Part shown: one piece after another, positions 28,100 through 37,227 of the stretch
Layout: each line of letters opens with the position of its first letter
How positions within the stretch are numbered: position 1 is the first letter of the stretch
Position numbers and translations under genes: made by a program
Assembly (NCBI GenBank): GCA_017647145.1
Contig: JAGCLD010000045.1
Coordinates: forward strand, 1 to 51,938
Length of the DNA stretch: 51,938 nucleotides
Reading direction: 5' to 3'
From: Paludibacteraceae bacterium
Lineage (GTDB): Bacteria; Bacteroidota; Bacteroidia; Bacteroidales; Paludibacteraceae
The notes under the pieces: generated by a model
The model's input: the letters and a program-made list of their open reading frames with translations, nothing else
The model's database searches: none
Told to the model about the DNA's origin: nothing

Positions 28100-29038
28100 A
28101 TGGAAAAAACACGTTGCCTTATTATTGGTTCCGGACCTGCCGGATTTACAGCCGCTATCTACGCATCACGCGCTAACATTCAGCCCATCCTCTACGAAGG
28201 AATGCAACCTGGAGGACAACTTACACAAACTACTGAAATTGAAAACTTCCCTGGATATCCTGAAGGAGTGCAAGGAGGACAAATGATGGACGACCTTCGC
28301 GCACAAGCCAAACGTTTTGGTGCAGACATCCGTTGGGGTATTGTGACAAAAGTAGATTTCTCTACATCACCTAAATTAGTAGAAATAGATGGCGAACACC
28401 AAATTGAAGCAGACACAGTCATCATCGCAACAGGAGCATCCGCTAAATACCTCGGACTTGCCGACGAACAAAAATATGCCGGAATGGGTGTATCAGCATG
28501 TGCTACATGTGACGGATTCTTCTACCGCAAAAAAACAGTAGCAGTAGTTGGAGGTGGTGACACGGCATGTGAAGAAGCTACATACTTAGCTGGACTATGC
28601 AAAAAAGTTTATATGATTGTACGCAAAGACTATCTACGTGCATCAAAAATCATGGTAGAACGCGTCATGAACACTGAAAACATCGAAGTTCTCTTTGAAC
28701 ACAACACAATAGGACTCAATGGCGAAAATGGAGTAGAAGGTGCAACTCTCGTCAAACGCAAAGGAGAACCAGACGAAGAAATCGTACACATTGACATAGA
28801 CGGATTCTTCCTCGCTATCGGACACAAACCTAACTCTGATGTATTCAAGCCTTACATAGAAACCGACGAAATAGGTTACATAAAAACCCAAGACGGACGT
28901 CCTATGACTAATGTTCCAGGAGTCTTTGCGGCAGGCGATGTTGCTGACCCACACTACAGACAAGCCATCACAGCTGCTGCATCAGGATGCAAAGCAGCTA
29001 TTGAGGCAGAACGCTATCTCCAAAACTTACAACACTGA
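28100..29038 (+). CDS. trxB: Thioredoxin reductase
   Basis: 312 aa. FAD-binding GSGPAGFTAAIYASRA, redox-active pair Cys134/Cys137 in CATCDGFF, NAD(P)-binding GGGDTACEEA and the C-terminal FAD motif GVFAAGDV. Reduces thioredoxin with NADPH for ribonucleotide reduction and oxidative defence. Complete, normal length. 12 bp after the lolA-like gene and 7 bp before the dehydrogenase, so part of the same transcript. Confidence 0.97.
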   Translation: MEKTRCLIIGSGPAGFTAAIYASRANIQPILYEGMQPGGQLTQTTEIENFPGYPEGVQGGQMMDDLRAQAKRFGADIRWGIVTKVDFSTSPKLVEIDGEHQIEADTVIIATGASAKYLGLADEQKYAGMGVSACATCDGFFYRKKTVAVVGGGDTACEEATYLAGLCKKVYMIVRKDYLRASKIMVERVMNTENIEVLFEHNTIGLNGENGVEGATLVKRKGEPDEEIVHIDIDGFFLAIGHKPNSDVFKPYIETDEIGYIKTQDGRPMTNVPGVFAAGDVADPHYRQAITAAASGCKAAIEAERYLQNLQH

Positions 29039-29045
29039 TTCCGAC

Positions 29046-30191
29046 ATGCAAAACTTCGAATTCTGCAACCCAACAAGACTTGTCTTCGGAAAAGGACAAA
29101 TTGCACGACTCGCAACGCTCATTCCTACCAACGCTAAAGTATTGGTTACATTTGGTGGGGGCTCAGTGAAGCAAAATGGTGTGTATGACCAAGTCAAAGA
29201 AGCCTTGCGCCAACACGACCATGTAGAGTTTTGGGGAATTGAGCCTAACCCTGCCATTGAAACATTGCGCAAAGCAATTAAATTGGGCATTGAAGAAAAT
29301 GTCACTTACCTACTTGCTGTAGGTGGTGGTTCTGTGCTTGACGGAACAAAACTAATAGCATCTGCACTCACCCACCCTGAACTCGATGCATGGGAACTGG
29401 TGAAAAAAGGCTATAGCAAAACATATCTGCCATTCGCCAGCGTAATGACATTGCCGGCAACAGGATCGGAAATGAATAGCGGAGCTGTTATTTCATGCAA
29501 GACTCTACAAGAGAAATTTGCATTCTACTCCACATATCCTCAATTCTCCATCCTTGACCCGGAGGTTACATATACATTGCCGCCTCATCAAGTTGCATGC
29601 AGTTTAGCCGACATATTTGTACACGTCATGGAACAATACATGACTACACCCGGTCAATCACGCGTGATGGACAGATGGGCAGAGGGAATCTTGCAAACTG
29701 TTATAGAGATAGCCCCTCTACTCAAAGCTGACCCCACCAACTATGACTTACGTTGTGACTATGTTCTCTCTGCGACTTTGGCACTAAATGACATGATACG
29801 CATGGGAGTTACTCAAGACTGGGCAACACACATGATTGGACACGAACTGACAGCACTGTTGGGTGTTACTCACGGCGAATCACTTGCCATGGTGCATACA
29901 GCCTTGCTTACTGTGCTACAAGAACAAAAAAGAACTAAGCTCCTACAATATGCTGAGCGCGTGTGGCATCTCACCAATGGCGATGAAGATCAACTAATTA
30001 GTCAAGCCATCACGCTTACTAAGTCGTTCTTCCAATCTTTAGGTCTGCGCACTAGTCTTTCTGAAGCCGGTGCAGGTAAAGAAATCATTGACACCATCAG
30101 TCAACGCTTTACTGAACGGGGCGCACACTTTGGTGAATTGAAGAATGTGGACGGAGAAATGGCACGTCGCATACTTGAGAAAGCCCTCTAA
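29046..30191 (+). CDS. Iron-containing alcohol dehydrogenase, YqhD-like
   Basis: 381 aa from ATG 29046. The frame extends upstream into trxB, but that part is out-of-frame trxB sequence, while NPTRLVFGKGQIA near the chosen start matches the YqhD N-terminus. NADPH-binding GGGSV, AVGGGSVLDGTK and TLPATGSEMN; metal ligands in DIFVHVMEQ, GHELTALLGVTH. YqhD reduces a range of aldehydes with NADPH and protects against reactive aldehydes. It follows trxB by 7 bp, which fits redox or aldehyde stress. A terminator follows. Confidence 0.93.
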   Translation: MQNFEFCNPTRLVFGKGQIARLATLIPTNAKVLVTFGGGSVKQNGVYDQVKEALRQHDHVEFWGIEPNPAIETLRKAIKLGIEENVTYLLAVGGGSVLDGTKLIASALTHPELDAWELVKKGYSKTYLPFASVMTLPATGSEMNSGAVISCKTLQEKFAFYSTYPQFSILDPEVTYTLPPHQVACSLADIFVHVMEQYMTTPGQSRVMDRWAEGILQTVIEIAPLLKADPTNYDLRCDYVLSATLALNDMIRMGVTQDWATHMIGHELTALLGVTHGESLAMVHTALLTVLQEQKRTKLLQYAERVWHLTNGDEDQLISQAITLTKSFFQSLGLRTSLSEAGAGKEIIDTISQRFTERGAHFGELKNVDGEMARRILEKAL

Positions 30192-30213
30192 ACACACATC
30201 ACTATCACAATCA

Positions 30214-30252
30214 AGAGCGATACCCCCTACCGACGGTGTCGCTCTCTTTTAT
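30214..30252 (+). terminator. Terminator of the ftsK-to-dehydrogenase run
   Basis: 11-bp stem with one mismatch (30214-30224 with 30235-30245) and a T-rich tail (CTTTTATT). Begins 23 bp after the dehydrogenase stop. Confidence 0.8.
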
Positions 30253-30284
30253 TAGTGTACGATAAAAGAAATATTAAAGTATCT

Positions 30285-30361
30285 TGATTGTATCTAGTTC
30301 CTACCTAGTTCCTACCTAGTTCTTATCTAGTTCCTATCTGTTTTGTATCTGATTCCTATCT
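30285..30361 (-). repeat. 11-bp tandem array, seven units, inverted copy
   Basis: Seven 11-mers on plus: TGATTGTATCT, AGTTCCTACCT twice, AGTTCTTATCT, AGTTCCTATCT, GTTTTGTATCT, GATTCCTATCT. The consensus AGTTCCTATCT is the exact reverse complement of AGATAGGAACT, the unit of the array at 23422-23498. Confidence 0.95.
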
Positions 30362-30423
30362 ATTAGTCCGGAGATAGTCACGGTGATGCTTACTCTTGCT
30401 TATGGTGAGTATAGTGATTATAT

Positions 30424-30463
30424 AAAAAAAAACAGACACCTGCTGGAGATGTCTGTTTTTTTT
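30424..30463. terminator. Terminator of glgP
   Basis: AACAGACA (30431-30438) pairs with TGTCTGTT (30450-30457), with A/T runs on both sides extending the stem. The minus-strand product ends in nine T, as needed for glgP. Could also stop plus-strand transcripts. Confidence 0.85.
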
Positions 30464-30486
30464 ATGCAGTCTGCTGTATGTGCGGA

Positions 30487-33048
30487 TTAAAACCAACGTA
30501 CGTAGCAGAAGTCTTGACGATGTGGTAATTCTTCATTTTTAGGGAACATACGGAATGCATATTTGAATGCTCCTGAATAATCTAACTGATAGTTAGTAGA
30601 GAAGTACATGTGGCTTCCTTCAGTCTTTACCAAGTCTAACTCTGCCACCTCATACAAGGTATGTTCATTGTTCTTGTTGATTTTGATTGCCACGAGTTCG
30701 ACTCCGATACCTTTATCGTTGAGCTCTTTAACATCCAATTCCACATCTAGTTTATATGTTTCGCCCACTTGTGAGGCATGTTCAAACTTTTCAGGAATTG
30801 ACACAGATACCACTTGAATATTATCCCAGTTTGCAACCATGTTTTCTTTCCATGCCACGAGGGATTTAGCCTTGCTAAAGTTGTCAGCACGCAAGAATGC
30901 AGAACGTTTTGCCAACTTATTGTAGAAACGATCAAAGTAGTCGTCCATCATGCGTTTGGTTGTAAAGCGTGGAGTAATCTGCGTGATGGAGTTCTTGATA
31001 GTTTGAATCCATTCTGGAGAATAGCCCTTGCTGTTTTTAGCATAGTATAATGGAATGATTTCGTTTTCCAACATGGTGTAGATGGTAGCTGCATCCAATT
31101 GGTCTTGATATCCTTGGTTTTCATACGTGCGTTTTTCTGTCAAAGCCCATCCAGCTCCATTCACGTAGCCTTCAAGCCACCATCCGTCAAGTACGGAGAA
31201 GTTGAGAACACCATTCATTTGTGCTTTCTCACCCGATGTTCCAGAGGCTTCAAGTGGACGTGTTGGAGTGTTAAGCCAAATGTCCACACCTGAAATCAAT
31301 CGTTTTGCAAGACGCATATCATAGTTTTCCAAGAAAATAATCTTTCCTAAGAATTGAGGCATGCGTGAAATTTCAATAATGCGCTTGATGAGTCCTTGAC
31401 CACCACCATCAGCTGGGTGAGCCTTACCGGTGAAAAGGAATTGTACCGGACGTTCCGGATTATTCACAATGCGTGAGAGACGTTCTAAGTCAGTGAAGAG
31501 CAAATGAGCACGCTTGTATGTAGCAAAGCGGCGTCCGAATCCGATGATAAGTGCGTTAGGATTAATTCCTTCTAAGATAGAAACAATGCGTGATGGGTCA
31601 CCTTGATTCTTCAACCAATTTTCTCTAAATTGGTCGCGAATATAGGTGATTAATTTATTTTTAAGACCCATGCGAGTGTTCCAAATTACTTCATCGGATA
31701 AGTCATTTATCGGCGACCACATACGAAGATTAGATTGGTCTTGATAGAACTCTTTACCCATAGCTTTTTCATACACAGCCTTCCATTCTGAAGCTGTCCA
31801 TGTTGGCAAGTGAACACCATTTGTCACATAGCTAACATGCAGTTCTTCTGGGAAATAGCCTCTCCAAATTGGATTAAACATCTTTTGTGAAACCTTACCG
31901 TGCAACCAGCTCACACCGTTGACTTCTTGACATGTGTTGCATGCAAATGTACTCATACAGAACTTGTCATTAGTGCCTGGATTTTCACGTCCCATATCGA
32001 TGAATTCACCCCAAGAAATGCCGAGTTTGGCTGGATATTCACCCATGTATGCGCCAAATACGTTTTCTTCAAAGAAGTCATGTCCTGCAGGAACAGGGGT
32101 GTGCACTGTGTATAATGAACTTGCACGCACTACTTCTAATGCTTGATTGAAGGTGAGGTGATCGTTTTCAATAAAATCAACCAAACGTTGAACATTGATA
32201 AGAGCGGCATGACCCTCGTTACAGTGATACACTTGCTTAGAAATACCCATTTTCTTCAATGCCAACATACCACCGATACCAAGCATGATTTCTTGTTTCA
32301 AGCGATGTTCATTGTCTCCGCCATAGAGTTGGTGGGTAATGGTTCTGTCTGACTCATTGTTGAGTTCGTGGTCTGTATCCAAAAGGTAAAGGTTGATGCG
32401 ACCTACTGCCACCTGCCAAACATATGCATACACGGTGCGACCTGGATAAGGAACTTCTACCACAACAGGAGCGTCGTTTTCGTCCTTTACTTGAGTGATA
32501 GGAAGATTACCGAAGTTTTGTGCTTCGTAGTTGGCAATTTGTTGTCCATCCATTGAAAGTGTTTGGGTAAAGTAACCATAACGATAAAGGAATCCAACCG
32601 CTGCCATATCTACATTGCTATCACTGGCTTCCTTTAAATAGTCACCTGCCAAAACACCTAAACCGCCTGAATAAATCTTCAACACATGAGTTAAACCATA
32701 TTCCATTGAAAAATAGGCCACTGACGGACGTGTCGTATCTTTAGGGGTTTGCATATAAGCATGGAAGTCAGCATAAATGCGATTTAACTTCTCCATAAAA
32801 GCCTTGTCTTCTGACAAAGCAACTAATTTGTCATAACTCAAAATGCTCAGCAACATAGTGGGATTTGAGCCGGATAATTTCCATGCTTCTGAATCTATCT
32901 GACGGAACATATCCATTGCATCTGCATTCCACACCCACCATAGGTTTTGTGCAATTTCTTCTAATTTAGATAACTTTTCAGGAAGATGAGTTTTTACATT
33001 AATTTCTCTCCATGCGACTTGATTTGTGTCGCTCACTTTAATTCTCAT
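30487..33048 (-). CDS. glgP: Glycogen/alpha-glucan phosphorylase (GT35)
   Basis: 853 aa. Of the shorter bacterial type with an N-terminal DUF3417-like domain (about 15-125, [13 protein letters not shown]), rather than the E. coli GlgP type. [15 protein letters not shown] segment at about 108, [10 protein letters not shown], and the PLP-lysine region [14 protein letters not shown] followed by NFSVLDGWW. It releases glucose-1-phosphate from stored glycogen. A Bacteroidota promoter lies upstream. No other glycogen gene is adjacent. Confidence 0.95.
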   Translation of the reverse strand: MRIKVSDTNQVAWREINVKTHLPEKLSKLEEIAQNLWWVWNADAMDMFRQIDSEAWKLSGSNPTMLLSILSYDKLVALSEDKAFMEKLNRIYADFHAYMQTPKDTTRPSVAYFSMEYGLTHVLKIYSGGLGVLAGDYLKEASDSNVDMAAVGFLYRYGYFTQTLSMDGQQIANYEAQNFGNLPITQVKDENDAPVVVEVPYPGRTVYAYVWQVAVGRINLYLLDTDHELNNESDRTITHQLYGGDNEHRLKQEIMLGIGGMLALKKMGISKQVYHCNEGHAALINVQRLVDFIENDHLTFNQALEVVRASSLYTVHTPVPAGHDFFEENVFGAYMGEYPAKLGISWGEFIDMGRENPGTNDKFCMSTFACNTCQEVNGVSWLHGKVSQKMFNPIWRGYFPEELHVSYVTNGVHLPTWTASEWKAVYEKAMGKEFYQDQSNLRMWSPINDLSDEVIWNTRMGLKNKLITYIRDQFRENWLKNQGDPSRIVSILEGINPNALIIGFGRRFATYKRAHLLFTDLERLSRIVNNPERPVQFLFTGKAHPADGGGQGLIKRIIEISRMPQFLGKIIFLENYDMRLAKRLISGVDIWLNTPTRPLEASGTSGEKAQMNGVLNFSVLDGWWLEGYVNGAGWALTEKRTYENQGYQDQLDAATIYTMLENEIIPLYYAKNSKGYSPEWIQTIKNSITQITPRFTTKRMMDDYFDRFYNKLAKRSAFLRADNFSKAKSLVAWKENMVANWDNIQVVSVSIPEKFEHASQVGETYKLDVELDVKELNDKGIGVELVAIKINKNNEHTLYEVAELDLVKTEGSHMYFSTNYQLDYSGAFKYAFRMFPKNEELPHRQDFCYVRWF

Positions 33049-33094
33049 AAGATATAAGTTTATATTATGTGTATTATACCATTAAAAAACCCTG

Positions 33095-33126
33095 CGAAGA
33101 TACATTAAAAAATGTGGATAGGCAAG
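33095..33126 (-). promoter_or_regulatory. Promoter of glgP
   Basis: On the minus strand CTTG (33123-33126), 20-nt spacer, TATCTTCG (33095-33102, one mismatch to TAnnTTTG). 46 nt from -7 box to the ATG. Confidence 0.5.
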
Positions 33127-33239
33127 TTTTTGCGACCGACTGCCGTTTTAGGGGGATGAACGGGAATTTATCTAATCCCCAAATGAGAAAAAGTCATGGA
33201 ATTAAACTCCTTGGGTTTTTAGAATCCGTACATATTGCT

Positions 33240-33247
33240 TAATTTTG
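33240..33247 (+). promoter_or_regulatory. -7 box of the M16 peptidase operon
   Basis: TAATTTTG matches TAnnTTTG; the -33 position reads TTTT. It lies inside the longest version of the M16 frame (TTG at 33235), which therefore cannot be translated from this transcript. Supports ATG 33277. Confidence 0.55.
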
Positions 33248-33276
33248 CACCACAGAGTAGTGATAATAATTCAAAC

Positions 33277-34530
33277 ATGTTTGACCCACAACACAAAAAT
33301 AACGGCCACACACACATACACACTCTCCCAGATGGGATGAGAGTAGTATGGCAACACAACGACTCTGACATTATCTATTGTGGATTCTTGGTGGATGTTG
33401 GAACGAGGGATGAGCAAATGCATGAACATGGAATTGCACACTATGTGGAGCACATGCTCTTCAAAGGGACCAATAAAAGAAGTGCCCGACAAATCATCAA
33501 CAGAATAGAAAGCATTGGAGGTGAACTCAATGCATATACCACTAAAGAGGAAACTGCAATCTATGCTGCATGCATGAAAGATGACTGCAAGAGCATTATA
33601 GAACTGCTCTATGACATGGTGTTCGACTCTGTGTTTGCAGAAAATGAACGTAAGAAAGAACTCTCTGTTATATGCGACGAAATTGAATCCTATAACGATT
33701 CACCTTCGGAACTCATATTTGATGACTTCGAAGCACTGATGTATGGTAAGCACACATTGGGCAATGCAATTCTTGGTACAAAAGACACCATCTCGTCATT
33801 TACCTCACTCACATTGACCGATTTTCATCGCCGACACTATACACCGGAACGCATTGTATTCTTCTTGCAAGGGAATGTAAACTTCAACCAAATCATCAAC
33901 ACACTGCAAACCCTGCAACTAAAGTACCCACACCACCCTACCTCAAGCTATATCAGGCAAGGAGTAGTTGACGTCAACAAATGCTTACACCAAGAATTTA
34001 CTAAAGAAACACATCAGACACATTTCGTGTGTGGCGGACGAGCATACAGCCTGCATGAACCCAAACGACTAGGCCTATACCTACTCAATAACATCCTCGG
34101 TGGACCCGGAATGAATAGCCGTCTAAACCTCTCACTAAGAGAAAAAAATGGATTGGTCTATACCGTAGAATCCCTCTATATCCCCCTGAGCGACACCGGC
34201 TATTGGGAAGTGTATTTCGGGTGCGATCCGGAGAACGTCACACGATGTGAACAACTAGTCAAAAAAGAACTCAGCAAACTATGCAACACTCCCATCACAG
34301 AGCAAGCTCTCAAACGTTATAAACGCCAAATAAAGGGACAAATGGCCATCGCCGCACAAAACTCCGAGAACAATGCTTTAAGCATAGCCAAAAGCGTATT
34401 AAGACTGGGAAAAGTAGAACCATGGCAAGAGGCATACAAGAAAATTGAAACATTCACACCCGAACAACTCCAAGCAATAGCACAAGAAATCTATACTTCT
34501 GCAAATATTAACACACTCAAATACGTATGA
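33277..34530 (+). CDS. M16-family zinc metallopeptidase
   Basis: 417 aa from ATG 33277; a TTG at 33235 is in frame but overlaps the -7 box. Inverted zinc motif His55-x-x-Glu58-His59 (HYVEH), with the downstream Glu region ELSVICDEIESYNDSPSE. N-terminal and C-terminal M16 halves are present (GGPGMNSRLNLSLREKNGLVY in the second). Related to mitochondrial processing peptidase and bacterial PqqF/YmxG-like enzymes; cleaves oligopeptides or processed peptides. No signal peptide, so cytoplasmic. Overlaps the methyltransferase gene by 4 bp (ATGA), indicating translational coupling. Confidence 0.93.
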   Translation: MFDPQHKNNGHTHIHTLPDGMRVVWQHNDSDIIYCGFLVDVGTRDEQMHEHGIAHYVEHMLFKGTNKRSARQIINRIESIGGELNAYTTKEETAIYAACMKDDCKSIIELLYDMVFDSVFAENERKKELSVICDEIESYNDSPSELIFDDFEALMYGKHTLGNAILGTKDTISSFTSLTLTDFHRRHYTPERIVFFLQGNVNFNQIINTLQTLQLKYPHHPTSSYIRQGVVDVNKCLHQEFTKETHQTHFVCGGRAYSLHEPKRLGLYLLNNILGGPGMNSRLNLSLREKNGLVYTVESLYIPLSDTGYWEVYFGCDPENVTRCEQLVKKELSKLCNTPITEQALKRYKRQIKGQMAIAAQNSENNALSIAKSVLRLGKVEPWQEAYKKIETFTPEQLQAIAQEIYTSANINTLKYV

Positions 34531-35165
34531 CATTAGAAGAATATATTGCCCAACACATTGACCCAGAAGGAGATGTATTAAGCAAAATCAATCGAGACAC
34601 ACACGTAAGAACCTACAATCCACGCATGCTATCCGGACACACACAAGGAAGGCTATTAAGCATGCTGAGCAAGATGATTCAGCCTCATCGAATACTGGAA
34701 TTAGGAACATTTACGGGATATTCCGCCTTGTGCTTGGCAGAAGGATTAAGAGAAGATGGAGAATTACACACCGTTGAATCAAACGATGAAATGGAAGACT
34801 TCATCCGACACAACCTATCCCTCAGTCCATTAGGAAAAAAAATCACACTACACATTCAGGATGCATTGCAGTATATAGATACAACCAACGAAATGTATGA
34901 CCTGATATTCATTGATGCCGACAAAAGACAATACAAAGCCTATTATGAAAAACTAATAGACCGACTCAACCCCAATGGCTACATGATTGCCGACAACACA
35001 CTGTGGGACGGGAAAGTACTCACACAACCACAAGCAAATGACTATCAAACCATTGGAATAAAAGAATTTAACGATTACGTAGCGCAAGATGACAGAATAG
35101 AAAAAATAATTCTACCTTTGCGCGACGGAATGACAATAATTAGAAAAAAAAGGATAACTGAATGA
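34527..35165 (+). CDS. O-methyltransferase, class I SAM-dependent
   Basis: 212 aa. SAM motif ILELGTFTGYSALCLAEGL, acidic post-motif VESNDEME, and DLIFIDADKRQY with DNTLWDG, the metal-binding pattern of the caffeoyl-CoA/catechol O-methyltransferase family. Full length. Overlaps both neighbours by 4 bp (M16 upstream, thioesterase downstream). Small-molecule substrate unknown; in this family divalent metal and a catechol-like acceptor are usual. Confidence 0.92.
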   Translation: MTLEEYIAQHIDPEGDVLSKINRDTHVRTYNPRMLSGHTQGRLLSMLSKMIQPHRILELGTFTGYSALCLAEGLREDGELHTVESNDEMEDFIRHNLSLSPLGKKITLHIQDALQYIDTTNEMYDLIFIDADKRQYKAYYEKLIDRLNPNGYMIADNTLWDGKVLTQPQANDYQTIGIKEFNDYVAQDDRIEKIILPLRDGMTIIRKKRITE

Positions 35166-35557
35166 ACTATATTTTTGAAATAACAGACAAGGTCCGCGAC
35201 TATGAGTGTGACCTGCAAGGCATTGTCAACAATGCAAACTATCAACACTACTTCGAACACGCACGACACGAGTTCCTCTTAGCACATGGAGTAAGCTTTG
35301 CACAACTCCATGATGAAGGATGTGACGCCGTTGTAGCACGCATAGAGATTGCATACAAATTTTCTCTAAGACCGGGAGATGAATATGTCAGCAAGTTATG
35401 CGTAAAAAAAGAAAGCATAAAATATGTGTTCCACCAAGCCATCTACAGAAAATCCGACATGAAACTATGCGCCAAAGGCAAAATAGAAACAGTAGCAGTC
35501 ATCAACGGAAAACTCGGAACACACCCTACCCTCGACAAACTCATTGAACTCATATAA
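35162..35557 (+). CDS. Acyl-CoA thioesterase, 4HBT hotdog fold (YbgC-like)
   Basis: 131 aa, one hotdog domain. The active-site stretch YECDLQGIVNNANYQHYFEHAR has the Asp/Gly/Val/Asn/Tyr pattern of the 4-hydroxybenzoyl-CoA thioesterase family (the Asp of DLQGIV is the likely catalytic residue). Hydrolyses acyl-CoA thioesters; chain preference unknown. Starts inside the methyltransferase stop (4-bp overlap) and ends 14 bp before the SufT-like gene. Confidence 0.88.
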   Translation: MNYIFEITDKVRDYECDLQGIVNNANYQHYFEHARHEFLLAHGVSFAQLHDEGCDAVVARIEIAYKFSLRPGDEYVSKLCVKKESIKYVFHQAIYRKSDMKLCAKGKIETVAVINGKLGTHPTLDKLIELI

Positions 35558-35571
35558 AAAAACAAAGCACT

Positions 35572-35886
35572 ATGGCTGAATTTCTCGAAACGGAAGAAAG
35601 AATCGTAAAAATGCTTAAAACAGTGTTTGACCCTGAAATACCGGTCAACATTTATGACTTAGGACTCATATACAAAATCGACCTACAAGAAGATGGAAAA
35701 CTTGATGTAGATATGACACTCACGGCACCTAATTGCCCGGCTGCCGACTTCATCATGGAAGACGTACGCATGAAATTAGAAAGTGTAGAAGGAGTCAAAG
35801 AAGTAAATGTCAACCTTGTATTTGAACCCGAATGGAACAAAGACATGATGACAGAAGAAGCCAAATTAGAATTAGGATTCTTATAA
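35572..35886 (+). CDS. SufT/MIP18-family Fe-S assembly protein (DUF59)
   Basis: 104 aa. Carries DPEIPVNIYDLGLIY and LTAPNCPAADF with the conserved Cys of the DUF59/MIP18 family, which helps mature Fe-S proteins. The family member associated with SUF systems is SufT; no suf genes are in the window, so the narrow name is open. Last gene of the M16-methyltransferase-thioesterase run. Confidence 0.87.
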   Translation: MAEFLETEERIVKMLKTVFDPEIPVNIYDLGLIYKIDLQEDGKLDVDMTLTAPNCPAADFIMEDVRMKLESVEGVKEVNVNLVFEPEWNKDMMTEEAKLELGFL

Positions 35887-35897
35887 ATCACCTAACC

Positions 35898-35934
35898 CTA
35901 GTAGGTTATTAGTAGGATATTAGTACGTTATTAA
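35898..35934. repeat. Degenerate 11-bp repeat, TTAGTAGGTTA family
   Basis: Three consecutive units CTAGTAGGTTA, TTAGTAGGATA, TTAGTACGTTA, then a decayed fourth. Same unit as the array at 10333. Starts 11 bp after the SufT-like stop and ends about 36 bp before lpxH. Confidence 0.85.
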
Positions 35935-35969
35935 GCAAGGATTAAGATATAATCCCACACAAGACAAAC

Positions 35970-36716
35970 ATGGGTAAAACATATTTCATATCAGATGCTC
36001 ATTTAGGATCAAAGCTCATGAGCAACAAACGACAACACGAACAAAAAGTTGTCGAACTGCTCGACCACATACAAAAAGAAGGAGCCACCTCCATCTACTT
36101 TATGGGAGATATGTTTGACTTTTGGTTTGAATACAAGCATGTTGTACCCAAAGGACACGTACGATTTTTAGGAAAATTAGCCCAACTATCAGATGCAGGA
36201 ATAGAGTTACACTTCTTCATCGGCAATCATGACATCTGGACATTCGGTTATCTGGAAGAAGAAATAGGAATGAAAGTACACAGAAGCCACGAAACCATTG
36301 TCATTAACGGAAAAACATGCTACTTGGCACACGGAGACGGACTCTACACACACGAAAAAAAGTTTGGACTGCTAAGAGCAATATTTCACAATACTTTGTG
36401 CCAACGACTCTTTGCAATGCTCCCATCAGCATGGGGCATGAGCTTCGGACTACAATGGTCAGCAAGCAATAGAAAAAAGGAACTCAAACAAGAAAACGAA
36501 TATCAAGGCGAAGAAAACGAAACCTTAGTGAAGTTTGCAAAACAACACGAATCACACACACACGCCGACTATTACATATTCGGACATCGACACATCATGC
36601 TCGACCTGATGATTGCAAAAGAAAGCAGAATAATTATCTTAGGAGACTGCATACAACACTTTTCGTATGCATATTTAGACGAAGAGGGAGCCCTAACCCT
36701 CAACACATTAGAATAA
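35970..36716 (+). CDS. lpxH: UDP-2,3-diacylglucosamine diphosphatase
   Basis: 248 aa. Calcineurin-like motifs in LpxH order: ISDAHLGS (Asp9, His11), MGDMFDFWFEY, IGNHDIW, AHGDGLY, and HTHADYYIFGHRH. Length and the DFWFEY segment fit LpxH/LpxH2, which cleaves UDP-diacylglucosamine to lipid X in lipid A synthesis on the inner face of the inner membrane. No other lpx gene is near. Separated from the SufT-like gene by the degenerate 11-bp array. Confidence 0.92.
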   Translation: MGKTYFISDAHLGSKLMSNKRQHEQKVVELLDHIQKEGATSIYFMGDMFDFWFEYKHVVPKGHVRFLGKLAQLSDAGIELHFFIGNHDIWTFGYLEEEIGMKVHRSHETIVINGKTCYLAHGDGLYTHEKKFGLLRAIFHNTLCQRLFAMLPSAWGMSFGLQWSASNRKKELKQENEYQGEENETLVKFAKQHESHTHADYYIFGHRHIMLDLMIAKESRIIILGDCIQHFSYAYLDEEGALTLNTLE

Positions 36717-36751
36717 ACACCACACCCGGCATTTGTAACATCCTCACACAA

Positions 36752-37207
36752 CTAATGACGTTGTACATAAAAAGCAGAAAAAATACGAGCTGCACTCTCC
36801 ACCATCATCGCACAAGGACGTTTCTTATAATAACTCGTAGTACGCGCCTCAGCTTGTGAACTAATAGGTTCATGCTCCGAAAGACCCAACAACTCAGCAC
36901 AAGTCAGACTCCCATTCTCACCCTCAAACTCTTTAGCAAGTTGTTGCACAACACTATAATTAGCTGACTTTCCATCTCTATCATCTCCATCTACAGCACC
37001 CGTCTCCAATCCCACTAAAAGAAATAAACCACATGCAGCACCACAAGTCAAGCGCATACGGCCAATACCACCTCCAAAAGAAGCAGACATACGGAGTGCG
37101 GTAGAACGGTCAATACCATACAAATCAGCAAAGGCAGCCACTACTGATTGAGAACAATTATAACCATTCTTAAATAAACTTACAGCTAATTGAATACGTT
37201 CTTCCAT
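36752..37207 (-). CDS. C_GCAxxG_C_C family redox-type protein
   Basis: 151 aa. Spaced cysteines of this family: NGYNCSQSV (Cys17), LTCGAACG (CGAACG, the GCAxxG-like core), SLTCAELLG and KRPCAMMV. The set suggests a metal or Fe-S cluster or a redox role; no function is proven for the family. Lies 20 bp after feoB on the same strand, so it is probably co-transcribed with the ferrous iron transporter. Confidence 0.85.
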   Translation of the reverse strand: MEERIQLAVSLFKNGYNCSQSVVAAFADLYGIDRSTALRMSASFGGGIGRMRLTCGAACGLFLLVGLETGAVDGDDRDGKSANYSVVQQLAKEFEGENGSLTCAELLGLSEHEPISSQAEARTTSYYKKRPCAMMVESAARIFSAFYVQRH

Positions 37208-37227
37208 AATACAATAAAAATGAGTTC

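Larger units (their letters stand above)
30192..30486. other. Convergent intergenic region with two terminators and an 11-bp array
   Basis: 295 bp between the converging dehydrogenase and glgP genes. Contains a plus-strand terminator, the inverted seven-unit array (30285-30361) and the glgP terminator. Because the genes converge, the array here cannot be a promoter element for either. Confidence 0.75.

Noticed and set aside
28911..29045. N-terminal extension of the YqhD-like dehydrogenase into trxB
   Set aside because: The extension is trxB read in another frame; the YqhD N-terminus aligns from ATG 29046.
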